A stretch of 64,000 nucleotides of DNA from Brachypodius melanocephalos (taxonomy: Eukaryota; Chordata; Aves; Passeriformes; Pycnonotidae). Position numbers and translations under genes: made by a program. Positions within the stretch are counted from its first letter, which is position 1, and each line of letters opens with the position of its first letter. Below the pieces are notes generated by a model. That model did not search any database. It was not told the DNA's origin and worked only from the letters and a program-made list of their open reading frames with translations. Positions 1 through 13,235 of the stretch are shown here, in pieces. The DNA lies in contig VZSR01003371.1 in the NCBI GenBank assembly GCA_013398615.1, forward strand, positions 7,670,109 through 7,734,108. The letters are read 5' to 3'.

Positions 1-1870
1 CTTCACTGGATTATAATAACGGGCACTCAATAACTTGTAGAATTAATTTCAAAGCCATACTAAAAGCCGAAAGGAAGAGTAAGGAAGCACAGTCTGAAGA
101 AGGCACGTTGAGTACAATTTTATGCACTACTAACTTTCACCAGTTATCACCTGGAAGGGAAAAATATATTTATTAATAAGTCTAATCAAAGAGTGGATAA
201 ACATCTTGGGCCCAATGGTAGACAACAGCCTGTGGTCAGCTGCCAGGTTGCAGAGAGCAGCTTTGATTTCAGCAAATCACCAAGATGACTTTTGTTAAAT
301 GGCATCAGAAAAACATGGTTTTACAGACAAACTATCTTCACAGTTCCAGCTCCCCAGAGAAACATAGAGTGCATAATTCCCCTTCATGAACTCCTTAATG
401 CAGGCTGGGAAATAACTCTGGAAGCAAGGCACGTTTTGGACAGGCTACTGCATTATTCCTTTTAGGAATGATCTCATCATCTAGTCGAAAAGAAATGTAG
501 CCTCAGTATTTCTGGAAATTGAAATTCTCTCAGTGGAGAATGGTTGTTTGCTGTGTGGATCAAAACATTACCTCTCTGAGGAATTTTTACAGAAAGAAAA
601 GTACTAATAGAATTCTATACTTGAGCAAGACCAAGGGGTGTTGAAAACTCAAAGGAAATCCAGGAATGAATTACGTTGGCCAACTTCAGATACAAACACA
701 GAAATGAAAAGTCAATGCTGAGTAAAACCCTGTAACATGTTAAAAATGTCATTGAAGTATCTAGGAAAGCTCATGGAAGTCTCAACTTTCATCCAAGTTT
801 GGAGCAGAAACAGCAGCACACACCAGGTGCATTCCATCGTTTCTGCCAGCTGATATTGATGGCTGCTACTCATGGTTAGAAATAGTGCATTTGACAAATT
901 TCTGCTATATACACTTGATATGATTCAGAATATCCTTGTCGCTGATATGATGTCTGAAATTGAGAACTCACGAATGCACAAGTTTCACTTATGATTAAAG
1001 ATGCTTGCAACATGACAGCTTAAGTAGCAACTATGTGATTTTTTTTCTAAAAGTGTTTAAAAAGCAAAACCAAAGAAGCTCTATTAGTAACAACTTTTCA
1101 AAAGAAGGTAACACAAAATATTTTACTTACTCAGTGCCTGGAACTGTGAACTAAATGTTATGTCAGTCCCTAGTTTGGTGAGACATGATTTTTTCACTAT
1201 ATCAGGTAGTCATCAGCTGTAAATTGGGTCCTCCACACTCACATTGATGTTCAAATCTAAGAAAAGTTAGGGTAGTGGTTTTAGCTTTCCATAGTTTTTG
1301 AAAGACAAGATGCATCATTCCTTTCATCCACGCTTAAAAAAAAAACAAACAAAAAAACCCCAGTAGCAGTGCTGTACCCCAGAATTGGTTTATAGTGGTA
1401 AATCCTAATATTCTTCTTTTGGTTTGATACTTGATGTCTAAGACCCAGAAAAGAGCAAGATTTTAGATGCATGTTATATACCTACCTAAACGTTTGGCAA
1501 GTTGGCTTTTAATTTTGGTAACAACTCCTAAGTCTAGCAATTCAATAGTGGGAGTGATGGATTCTACTTCAGTGTCAAGTTCATTATCTCAAGACAGTTC
1601 TGATGACAACTGTGTCCTTGATAGGATTTAATCAGTCTGCTCCCATTAAATCCCTGGAACAGCATTACTTATACATATGGCACATGTAATCTCCTATGAT
1701 TAAGTGACTCCCAAAAAAGTAAAGAGACATCCAAATGAAGAGCAGTTGAAGGATTATTATTCTTCTAGCAGGATGACAGGTCTCTCACATCTCCTGATTT
1801 TTTACAAGGCAGTGCTCAGTGGTGATGTATGGCTTGGCTTAGATTTCTCTCCAGGTTATAAAATGGGCAG

Positions 1871-2037
1871 CTGTGGGCCCAATATTTTTGAGCCTGAGAG
1901 TTGCTAGTCTTCCCAAGGGAAGCTTTTCAATAGTTTGCTTTTTCCCAAAACAACTTTGTGGTAGCAAAGGTAAACTATTGAAAAGTTTCCCTTGGGAAGA
2001 CTAGCAACTCCCAGGCTCAAAAATATCAGGCCCACAG
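1871..2037. repeat. long imperfect inverted repeat, 71-bp arms around a short loop
   Basis: The left arm (about 1871-1942) and right arm (about 1967-2037) are reverse complements at all but about six positions, including an uninterrupted stretch around TTGCTAGTCTTCCCAAGGGA. About 25 bp separates them. The six differences are all transitions. The flanks do not match beyond the arms. It could be the remnant of a small fold-back DNA transposon or a palindromic duplication. No transposase, target-site duplication or known family terminus is recognised. Confidence 0.8.
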
Positions 2038-3648
2038 GCAGCGGGCTCTGACTTAGCAGAAGGAGCCAGTTGAGTCATGTTGATACCATCAGACTGTAGT
2101 ATCCAAACCCTCAGTCTACTTTGCTCTGAAATATCTGCTCCTCGAAGAAAAGGAGACAAAAAAACCCAAAAAACAAAAAACAAGGTACCAAGCATTTCAC
2201 AAGAAAACTTGAAAAGCAGAGTGAGATATTTTCCTTCCAAACAGCATTCTAGGCTTCATATGCTGTAGACAGAGATGGATCAGTGAGCGTGAGTGGACAG
2301 ATCAGGTTTTTATTTCTTCTTGAAGTCAGAAGGAACCTACAGCACATGAAAACCAAAGCAAACATGCAAAGCACTCAGGCACTAACACAGGTATTAAGAG
2401 AAACTGCAGAAGTTACCTTGACAGAGCAATATATTCTAAAGAGACAAATAGCCCATGTTTGGCTGCTATTTGATGCAGCTTTTCAGCACTCATCATGGAT
2501 GCACAGACTGCAGATGACTCCCAAAGAACCTGGAGTGATGCTGAACATGCAAGGACTACATCCAGGGACTGTCTTGCTGTTTTCTGAAAGAAGCAACGTG
2601 TAAGGTTGTGGAAGTGAACTTTTAGGGGGGAAAAAAAGGGAGTTAAATAGAGGATTTTTGTGCAAGACTAATCTATTTTAGAGCAAAGTTACTTCTAGTG
2701 TAACCTGCAACTCACTGCTTAAGGGGGAAGAGAAGGAGGATAATTCAGAATGTATTCAATTATTAAAAGAGAAGAGGATAAATAAACACTAATTCAGCAT
2801 AAAAACAAAATGCCAAGAACAAAATTAATCAAGGCACTCAGAGATAAGAGGAAATAAATGTGCTAATTTCCTATACAACAATGTTACTGACCTGTGTAAT
2901 AATAGGAATTGAAATGCATTTTTGAGCATAAATTCAGACTTCTGGGGAGGAATGAAATTTGGTGAGATCTGCAGGACTGGAATGCTGCTTCTTCTCCTAT
3001 TACCTGTTTAGAAAGGGATGAGTGGACAAAGAGGGAGGTAGAGTGTTATTCTATGTCAAAAATTATATTGTTTCCTGGAATCACTTGTGGCTCAGAAGCA
3101 AACATTGAATGACTCTTTAAAAGCTAATATCCTAACAGATAGGACAGAGTGCCATAGACCAAAGACTTGAGCCCAAGCTGATGAGCCTCACACCAGGAGT
3201 AAGAAAGCATGTAGGTTACTGAGCCATGCAAAATAAGGGAATCAAAACAAAGGGAGATGAGGAGGAAAAGAGGAACACAGCACCATCAAAGATCCTTCCT
3301 TTTCACAGATCATTTTGTTGATGACTCGCTGGCCAACACATCTCACTGGGTGTCCAGCAGTGGCGTGTGAACATGAAAATGGTTGGGCTGACAATGGGTA
3401 GTTCCAGCTCATTGCAGTGTATAGAACCAATCAATGAGATGATGGCTGTGTATTCCTAAGCTGTGTGCCTGGTCATGCTCTTCAGTCTCTGCAGCTGCTA
3501 AATGGTGACAGAACAAAGGTAACTTCAGTGTCACTCATCGGCATTTGCCTCTTTGCACCTGAGCCAGCTTGTTTGCACCTTGCCAGAATTTTTGACAGGA
3601 ACTGCTGAAAAGTCTTGTAGTTGCTGCTGTTCAGAACACAGCTGTTGC

Positions 3649-3652
<4 letters not shown>

Positions 3653-3684
<32 letters not shown>

Positions 3685-3727
3685 AAAAAAAGAAAAAAAA
3701 AAAAAGAGAAAAAAGAAAAAAAAAAGA
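3653..3727 (+). repeat. A-rich polypurine tract (75 nt)
   Basis: Only A and G occur from 3653 to 3727, starting with an unbroken A run of nearly 30 and continuing as A runs broken by single Gs. It could be the tail of an old retroposed sequence, but nothing recognisable precedes it. Long A/G frames across it are artefacts. Confidence 0.9.
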
Positions 3728-4149
3728 TGTTTCAATATTAATATACAAACATGGGGAATACTGCTCCAAATCATCGTGCAATCAGACTTTTACTACTAGC
3801 CTGTTCAGAGTGAGCTCTGTGTGGTGCTGCATAGCTTTATGTAACTACTATTTCAAGTGCTCTGCTCATGATTTGAGCACATCTGTTCTGCATCATCTGT
3901 GAGCTCTATGCTTTACATGAGCAGTTCCACAGAGTCAAAAACGTGAGAACAGCTTTTATCACATCAGTTGGAGGTAAAAAACCCAAATGGAAAAGCATGA
4001 ATAAAAATAAAGTTAAAATAGTTTGAACTCTGTGGCTGGAAATGAAATCACTCCAGCTAAAAATTCAGATGTGAGTGCTAAAATGAGATAATGGTAATAA
4101 TGTTAAAAAAAAAAAAAAAGTTTTACAAGCTTTGCAAATAAAGAGAGAC

Positions 4150-4209
4150 AGAAAGAGAGAAAGAGAAAGAAAGAGAGAAAAAAGAGAGAAAGAAAGGAAG
4201 AAAGAAAGA
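4150..4209 (+). repeat. GA/GAAA-type polypurine microsatellite (60 nt)
   Basis: Sixty consecutive purines made of mixed AGAG, GAAA and GGAA units, bounded by ACA on the left and a T at 4210. It is about 420 bp downstream of the A-rich tract, making this a purine-rich neighbourhood. Confidence 0.9.
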
Positions 4210-6024
4210 TTGAGGAATATAAATTAGGACAAAACAAATAACTGGTAGAGGCACAAGGAAAACTACATGGTCAGAAAACTTTTGGATAAAAGTAATATTT
4301 TTATTGTAATGCAAGTAAATTTGGAACAAAGAAATATGTAAAGAAGTGAGTTGTTTGTTTTTTTTTTTTAATAGTAATTAATGTCCATAGAATTGTCTAC
4401 AATATAGAGAAGAAACATTTCTCTTTAGGAATTTGTAGAGCAGTCACTATGCTGTGATGGCAGCACATCTAGTGATGGCAATGGTGTATTTTCTCTTCCA
4501 ACAGTGAGTCAAAGAAATACTAAAAAGAAGCTATTGAAGTTGTATATTTTTATATCAGTAGGTCTGGATGGCTTGCATCAGAGAGTTTAAAATGTTGTCT
4601 GAGCAGCTCTCTATACCCTTAGCACTGATTTTCAATAAAACTTAAAATCATAAGCTTGTTTCAGAAAATTGAAAGGAAGCCAGGGCTATAAGAAAATATG
4701 AAAAAAAAAAAAAAATAGGGAATTTGATGGGCCTCCTGGGCCTTTCAGCTCTAAAGAATGGCCAAAGCAAGGAGGGGTAGTAAAATTATTTCTTATTGCC
4801 TAGGATACATTGACAATATGTTGTGCTAGTTAACTTGATATATTCTCTCAATGAAGTAATATATAATAGAGCTGATACAAGCACAGGGCTTTCTACAACT
4901 TCTGAGCACATTTTCATTAGAAATTTAAGTATTACAAAATGAAAAAAATGCACATTAATTGTGTGCTTTTAAACTGTAATTGAAAACTCAGTGTGTGGAT
5001 ATCTAAATGCAGCTGGCCAACGAGCATGATAATACATAGCATTTTTCTTAAAAACTTCCAGAGAAGATTGGCAGGTGAGATGATCCTGTGAGTGCCATAA
5101 GCTGTGAGGATGATCCCCCACAGCAAGTCTGGCATTAAAACCCAAGGAAGTTGGACACAGGCCATGTTTACCATGGCTGAAGATGATGTGGAGGTCAAAG
5201 CTGATAGACGGAGACATCCAGGGGAGTTCATGCTATGACTGTCCTGTGGTGTTTCCAAGTATCTCCTCTCTTTGGAAAAGACCTGAACTGTTAAAAGTTA
5301 CAGGTGAATTTTACAGGGAGAATTGCACTAGTAGGACACCATGGACGTGAAAACAAGTAACTCCTTTCAAGAAGGATTTTGTTAAAGGGCAGACAGTGTG
5401 GAGAAGGAACATGGGAAGGATGAAAAGACAGAAAATTGTTCTTTATACTGATACAATCAAAGAGCTCTGCTGGCTTAAATTTATGCAGAGAAGATTAAGG
5501 GGATGACTTCATGTAGGTTTGTAAGTACTGACATGAGAACAAAAATCTCCTAATAGAGTGTCCTTCAGTACAGCAGTCTGAGACATGATAATAAGTGTTG
5601 GGGGGAAGCTCAGGTTAGAAGGATCAGATGAGACAAAAGAAAAAGACACATTAAAGACACTGAATCTGCCTTTTGCAGGGGTATGTTCATGATCCTCAGA
5701 AAGGTTTAAATTAAATCTGTTTCACAGGGAACAGGACAGAGAGGGCTGAGCCCACCCTGAGCACATGTCTGGAGAGCTCCAACCCTGCTTCTCGTGAAGC
5801 TGAGCTGTTGGGCAGCCAGTCTGTATGCTCAGGTGGTCACCAAGGATTGCCCTGACTTTGGTCCAGTGGAGGGTGTACCAAATGGGAGGTAGCACAGCTA
5901 CAGCTTGGGTCTTGTGTCCTGGGTCCTCATTTTTACCTTTCCCACAAGAAATCAATTCAGGAAGACCCATAATTTTAAATTTTTTTTCCCATTCACTCAC
6001 TTTAAGGACTTGGTGAAAGAGAGT

Positions 6025-6071
6025 CTGGATTAGGCTGCAACATCTACCAATTAGGATTAAGCCTAATCCAG
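6025..6071. promoter_or_regulatory. perfect 12-bp hairpin with three GGATTA/TAATCC homeodomain sites
   Basis: CTGGATTAGGCT (6025-6036) is the exact reverse complement of AGCCTAATCCAG (6060-6071), with a 23-nt loop. The sites GGATTA at 6027-6032, GGATTA at 6054-6059 and TAATCC at 6064-6069 match the core bound by K50 homeodomain factors (OTX, PITX, CRX, GSC). The sites are direct observations; regulatory use is inferred. Confidence 0.35.
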
Positions 6072-8717
6072 TTACAACTAATCACGGTAAAAGAGGGAAA
6101 AAGACAAGTGGGCAGACTGAGCACAACTGCCCCATGAGGAAAAAAAATATTAGAAAAACAATTCTAAAGAATAAAATATATTTTCAATTAGTGCTAATTT
6201 TTCCCACACAGGCAGAATCCTTTCAGACTCTTCCTGGAGAGTGAAAGTGAATGGAAGGTTAAAAATATGAAGATATGTTTCCCTGATGCAGGAATGTCTC
6301 ATATTAGCACTAATATAAATTACCCATATGCTTCATAGTCTGAACAGGCTCAGAGTTTAAATTGACTCCACGGGAGCTATTAGGAACAAAGCAAACTGCA
6401 CAAGAGGCTCCTGGAATACCTGATGCCACAGGCTAGTAAAAGATTCCTTAATTTTCTTAGGACCCCCATGAAGGTAAATATATACCGTGGAAGAGGAATC
6501 TAAACATTATTATCTACACACACTGGAGTCAAAGCTCATTTTTAAGGATAGAGACCATGTGTAAAACCTACTGAAAATGAGAAATAGAAGATAAACTAAA
6601 AAATTGCTATTTTAGCTGTGAGATATCTTTTTCAGATATGCCAGTTACTGTCCAAAACCTAAAGTGACTGGGGCTTTTTCCCTTCTAGGTCTCTGTTGTG
6701 TGATCATTTAATTAAAATATAATGGAGACCTACTCAAAACCATGACAGGCTTTGGAGGGAGATTTCCATGTTACTGTAGATGAATTATTTCATGCAGCAG
6801 ATTCATAGATTGGTAAAAATCTCTTACATGTTTCTGTCTTAAAAACTTGTACTTGTTCAAATTCATGTATTCTGCTGATAAAATTAAATCAGCTGCTTCT
6901 CAATAAAAATCTGTTGTTTCATGCTTTTTTGGAACAGCTGTATGGAAAAAAAAGTAAATAAGTGAAATGACATATTTTAATTTTGTTTAGTTATTCAACC
7001 AATAAATGTTCATTGCTTGGCTGTTCCTGAATGAATACATTTAAATTGTAATACTCCCCAAGACATTAATATCATCAGTGTGCTAGAAGAATAAAATTCA
7101 TAGACAGAACTACTAGCCATTATTTTACATAGTATTTTAGTTAATTTTTTAAATATTAATGAATGCGAATGAACAAAATAATTTTTTTGTCGCTTCCATC
7201 ACCCACACAGTGTCAGGAAACGTATTTCATCCAATAAAATCTAGGCCAAATTGGTTTGGGCAACAAGAAGATGTGAGCCAAGATCTGTAAACATCTAATA
7301 TTAGATTTTTTTACTATTTTTCATTCCCATAAGGCAGCTGGAGTGTGAACTCAGTGAAATCTTCTTGGCTTCACAAGCTCCTGTGCTGGCAACAGTGGAT
7401 TTAATTTCATCTTGTTATTTTAATTTAAATTGAAGCCACGAGTATAAATTAATCTTGGTTTTACAAAAATTCACCTATTGATTCCCCCTTCTCAACTCCT
7501 GTCCTTGCTGGAGTCATGAGGTTTGTTTTTCCTTCTGTGAACTAAGAGTACAGACTCTCACTGATGCTGAGCAGGTAGAGATGCTCAGCAAGAGCACTGT
7601 GAATGCTCCTGAACCTCCTGAGCACAGGCACTGATCTGTATACATCTTAATTTTAAAATAACTTCTTCATCTGAGCTTTTTTATATCCTTATTTCTGTAG
7701 AACTTAGCATAAAACCTGTCTTGCATAAAGATAGTCTCATGTGTATTTGCAGGATTGGGGCCATAGAGAGTAACCCACATCACAGCATTATTTTTAATTA
7801 CACTCTACTATATGAATAAGCCCTCACTAGTCATTATTAATTTTAGATGAAGTAAAACATTAGTTCAAGTAAAAATCTCAACTACCCTTGCTGCACTGGA
7901 GTTGTATTTCAATTAAGGAAATATTTGATCCATTAAAGTGAATGCTAAATATGATATGGATATCATAAACACACAGTACTACACTGAAAATACTTGCAGA
8001 AAATGAAGGCTCCCTTTCAGCTCCAAGGGTGTAAAATATTTATTAGCAGTTTAGAAAGCTCTTACTTGAAATTTACTACAAATTTCCTTGAAATGTAGCT
8101 TAGATTTTTTTTTATTTTCTATTGTGAAAATTCAAATATGTGTTGTAGATGAGGACAGTGTACATGATCCCCTCTAAAAATAAAGCTAGGCTCATTCCTC
8201 TGATAAAGTTCTTTCCCTCTGTCCAAGCACCACCCCCAAATGTACAGGCATGACAAGTGACAGCACTGGCTTCCATACCTAACTCTCTTCCTGTGTGAGG
8301 GAGAGGCATTTTCACACAAGACAGATATTCCTCCTCAAGCCATGCTGCTGTATATCCCACTGTAGGTATGCATTTAAGATGCATTCTTTAGACTGAATGT
8401 GTCTATTACCCTGAATTCCTCTATTGAACTCTTTTCATTGAGGGCAAAACTGTGAGACCTGCAGAAAACTCTCTTCAGTTGGAAATTCATCCTCCATTTA
8501 GGAAGCCCAAAGCAGTTAAAAGGAACCTTGCAGAATGCTTGGCAATTCAACTCATGTGGCTTCATATTTCCTCACAGCTTGCTGAGAATCTGCCTTTTTT
8601 AAACTGGTCAAGCTACTACCAGAATCAAAATCTTTGTCCAGACCATTAAACAAAAAGACATAAAAAGGACAGACTTGAAACCTACCAGGTCTAAGCCTTG
8701 CAAACTCACAGATTAAT

Positions 8718-8845
8718 ATAGGATGGAAGGAGTTTCTGGATGCTAATTAGTTCAACCTCCTGCTCAGAGCAAGTCTAATTCAAAGGTGGATCACCTTGTC
8801 CAGTTGTTTTAAACGTCTCTATCGACAAAGGTTTCACCTGGCAGT
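8718..8845 (-). mobile_element. CR1 LINE fragment, 3' region
   Basis: The plus strand reads like the antisense of CR1 3' sequence: a GGAAGG block, then TTCAACCTCCTGCTCAGAGCAAG, in the order seen in the family, then a CTTGTCCAGTTG block. It is diverged and truncated, with no reverse transcriptase portion. Borders are approximate. Confidence 0.7.
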
Positions 8846-11800
8846 TAGGGTCTACGGATACAAAGTTTTAGAGAAAAATATTATCTTTTATTAGATCAGC
8901 AGAAATGGCTGAAATAAACAGAAAAACTTTCAAACTCTTCAGAACCATGTGGACAAACTGGCATTTTGAGTCGATCCAGCACTGTTAATTACATCAAAGC
9001 CATCAAAACATCATGAACTTTCAAACTGTTGCTTTGAGATGAAAATTAGCATTTCAATGATCAAAGCAGGGTTTTGGATGATGCTCAGACCTTGCTAACC
9101 TTGGCACACCACTAGAAGGATCTTCATGAAAGGCTTTGGAAATCAGCATTTTTGATGACAGACAGGACAGGAGTTCCAGTACTGAAGGACAGCTGTCTCT
9201 TGTTCCCCAGGAGTTTCCCTCTGGTAGCAAAGCACAGTAACTTTTGAGAACCCCTCCTGGGCACTGTCTTGTGTCAGTAAAGAATGTTCTCTTAGCTGCC
9301 ACCACATGGAGGGTTGTGGCTGAAGGGAAACTCTGTAAAACCCACTGAATGATGTCCTATTGCATCTGAGATTCCTGCGTGCATTCGGATTCTGTATTCA
9401 CTGCAGCCATCTGGGTTGCCTTGATCATTAGCATTGGAGTGGTTATTCCCTCATTTTACCACTTTATTGCACTATTCTGCAGAATTACTGCAACACCATA
9501 ATGAGGTGTGCTAAGAACCTTTGGAATTTAGACTGCACTAAGCATAGGATCAGACTGTTGGAACTCCACCAAAGTCTGTGGTCTTATTAACATTTCTTAT
9601 TGAGAGTGCTAAAATGCTAAGCTGTAATTATAAATACCCCTCAAATGCTGTGATTTCTAAGCTGTGTGTTTACTTTTCTGGACGGGAAAATCGCTGATTT
9701 ACAGAAGAGAGATTTGGAAAATTTAATCCCTCGAAATTAAACCTTCTCCAAAGTACATATTCATGTATGTCCAAAGCAGTTTAATCAAGAATGAAACAAA
9801 GATGTTTCTTAGAACGTGAATGCTGGCAAACTACTCAGTTAGGGGGTCAGACTGATACAAGCTGGGGACTCATTCTGGATTAGAAGGTGCCCTGCAGAGG
9901 CCATGGGATGGCTGCTGTGTAATGCTCTGACTGCCCAGTGTTGCAGAGTGAGCTGTGAGATGCCATGTAAAAGGAACATGATCAACCCACACTATCAGCA
10001 TGTTTAACTTCTCCTAGCAGTGAAGGATAATAAAACTGTCTTTTTCTCACGTTTTGCTTTAACTTTTTGATTTATGTATCAGACTGTGTGTACAGGGCCC
10101 AGCTGGATCAGGGCTCCAAGCTATGGAGTCCTGAGGGTTTTTGTATCCATGTGTATTTCCACGTGCCCAAATAAGAGCTTAGTCTCAGACATGGCCTGTA
10201 AAAGGTGGCTTCAACTGATGAATGATCAAATCTTGCACATGGACAGAATGCAATAAGCTACATGAAGATTTATCAAGTCTCTGAGGGTGTCCTGCACTTC
10301 TCAGAATGGCTCAATAATAGTGAGACAAGTTCTCTGGACATGCTTTGTAAAAGAAAAGGTTTTAATAATGACAAAAATAATAAACATCATAGAACAAAGA
10401 AATATAAGTCGGACACCGTGTAGAAAGCACTCTTACACTGGCTATGGCACTCCAAAAAAAGCCATTGACCTCCTTGGTGCAGTCTTTCTAGTACTGGGTC
10501 TAGGTGGGCTATTTGGCACCTTGCCCCATGCAATTGGAAACAGGCTTTGAGGTGCACTTCCAAAGCCCAGTCAATGCTCCTGTGCTGGAACTGAGCCAAT
10601 TACAATGAGAAGGCTGTGGAAAGTTCTAGTTTAACTTCCTTACATGATTAGAAGTAAACTGAAACTCTTTTCCTTATATAGAATAATTTGCTTGAGTGTG
10701 GGAATGCATTACAACAGAGGAAGTGTCAATGTCTGTGGCCTTTTAAGCAGTCCTGGGATCTTCTTTCAGTCAATGGGCAGAATTTGTCCTTCAGATACCA
10801 ATTATCCTAAAATAGACACCTATATTTGGTCAGATAAATTCCCTTCCATTCCATAGAAATTGGATTTTAGGATGACACAGACAAAAATATCTATGTCACA
10901 GATGTCTTAAGAGAAGTGAATGCCCCAAAGGATTCATGTGTTGTTATACACCTGTTAATACAAATGATATTCAGTTTGGATCCAAATGTAATACTCTATC
11001 AGGACTACAAACCAGTGGTATCATCCCAAAATAATTATAGAGAAGAATAATTATAAGAGTAAATTCAGGCTGATTCAGGCTTATCTCTTACCTGAGGTAA
11101 GATACTTAAGAAGGCATGAAAAGAAGAACTGACACACACCTTTAAAACCCAGGACCCATATTTAGGTCATATTTCAGTACAAAAAAAAAATTACTTTTAT
11201 TTTGTCCCAGTGGATGAAACACCTGTGAAGATTGAACACAATGGGATATTTGCTTCACGTTTAATAATTTTGATTCAAGCTATTGGTGTTAAAATTGTTC
11301 ACTAATACTACTTTCTGTCAGAAACAAAAAGTTCCAGAAGGAATTCACGTTAGGGGCTTAAACCTATAACCTCAGGTAAGTCCCTTGATCCTGGGGTTCT
11401 CCCTAATATGTGACAAATCTTTCTTGTTTGATCAGAAGAAGCTTTGAAACACATGGAAAACAATAAAAAATTTTGAAACCTGAATATTTCTGTTAAAATG
11501 AAGTAAATTTTGCTGCTTTCTCCAGTTTAAATTTCTTGTATTTACTATTATTATTCTTTATGCATTATCCATCTGCAAAGACTGATGTCACAAAGAGCTG
11601 GAATTCTGTGATGCTCATCCTAGAATCAGACAGATTTATTTAAATAAAGATATTACTGCAAAACAGAGGATGTCTTTCAGATAATAACTTTTCTCAGATC
11701 CTGCACAGAGATGAATTTTCTAATCCATTTAAATGATAATGGTCTGGTTTCAGGCATGGTCCATATTGCACTTGTTACAGTAAATACTGCTTTGATCTTT

Positions 11801-12732
11801 GTTTCTCCTTTACAATTCCACTCTCATGGCTTGGTATTTAAAGATTTTTCACCTGCCTTCTCTACCTGGTATCAGTCCCATGGGCAAACGTTACCAGTAG
11901 CAACGAATGCAAGCCAGCATTTTGTGTATTTTCATCAAGGTTTATTATAAATTATAAAAGTGATTTTCCAATGAATCCCCCCAATATAATTTTCTCTTGC
12001 AGTTCAGGTTTGCACTCTCTGTTGACTGTTTCTAAACTCTGTGGGAGCCTGTGGCTACACCAACCTCAGGAGAGGACAGTGATCATTGAGTGTTCATTTC
12101 CCACCAAACACTGGCTCAGTCTGCACCACAGCTGCAATGATGATGATGATCAATAAAGTAATGGATGTGTTTTAATAACTGAAATAAATGTAATGTAATA
12201 CACTGCACCAGATAGTACACTCACTGAAAAACCACAACAAAAAAACAACAAAAAACCCACAAAAAAACAAAAACAAAAATGAAAAAGAAAAAAAAGGGCA
12301 GATCATGCCCCAGTGAGTTTATAACCTTACAGTAAATCAAAAGATTGCAAATAGATACTAACAGGAAGGAAAAACTTTAATGAGTGCCTCCAGTGCATCA
12401 GCAGCCTAACTGCTCCCAAATGATTTGTTTTCCTATTATGAAATTCAGGTGAAAAACATAGAAAATCAAGGTGAAATATCAGCCTGCAGAGTTCAGCTAG
12501 TCTATCCCCTGCCAAAGATAGAAACTTCCATATTTATGCCATTCCTACATTTAAACAGATATATACACCATGTTGCATGTACTACAGCTGAGCAACCAAT
12601 CACAGAGTTTTATTAACTTTATTACTGCATGCCTTCTCCTGATGTTTAATATGAACTTTACATGCCAGAATTCATCATAGAGATGAGAAACATTTTTTTC
12701 CCATTATTTTTGACAGCAACCTTTTGCAAATC

Positions 12733-13235
12733 CTCTAATGGCTTGAGTTGGAAGGGACCTTAAGGATTACCTAGTTTCAGGCCCCTTGCCTTGGCAGGGA
12801 CACTTTCACTAGACCAGGTTGCTCAAAACCCCGTTCAGCTTGGTCATGAACGCTCCCAGGGCTGGCAGATCCTCATCTTCTCTGGGCAGCCTGCACTAGT
12901 GCCTTCATCCTCAGAGTAAAGAAGTTCTTCCTACTATCTAATCTAAACTTGCCCTATGTCACTTTAAAGCCATTCCCTCTTGTCCTATCACCCTGCACCA
13001 TTGTCAAAAATCCCTCTCTCCTTACAGGATGTTTTAGGCACTGGAAGGTGCTCTTAGATTCCCCCAAATCTTCTCTTCCAGAGACTGAATAACCCCATAA
13101 CAGAGGTGTTCCAGCCCTCTGAGCATCTTCATGGCCTCCTCTGGACTCACCCCAGCAGGTCCATGTCCTTCTTTACTTGGGGGCCCAGATGCAGTATTCC
13201 AGGTGGGGTACATTTGCTAAATGAGCAGGGTCATG
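12733..13235 (-). mobile_element. CR1 LINE, about 0.5 kb of 3' end
   Basis: This is the longest CR1 copy in the window. On the plus strand it opens with GAGTTGGAAGGGACCTTAAG and runs through the familiar antisense blocks (TTGGCAGGGACACTTTCACTAGACCAGGTTGCTCA; TTCCCTCTTGTCCTATC; CAGCCCTCTGAGCATCTTCATGGCCTCCTCTGGACT; GTATTCCAGGTGGGG). It is 5'-truncated, as usual for this family, with no intact ORF2 domain. A 98-codon frame starting at 13106 is spurious. Confidence 0.93.

Larger units (their letters stand above)
1..8717. other. gene-poor A/T-rich DNA, far left flank
   Basis: Apart from the inverted repeat, purine tracts and hairpin listed separately, nothing is recognised. The longest ATG frames are about 105-110 codons, have no known motifs and often overlap frames on the other strand, as expected by chance. 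The stretch about 6880-7480 has non-repetitive AT-rich sequence that could include conserved non-coding DNA, which cannot be judged without another genome. Confidence 0.6.

Noticed and set aside
3482..3902. Lys-rich or Phe-rich frames
   Set aside because: They are translations of the A-rich purine tract in various registers.
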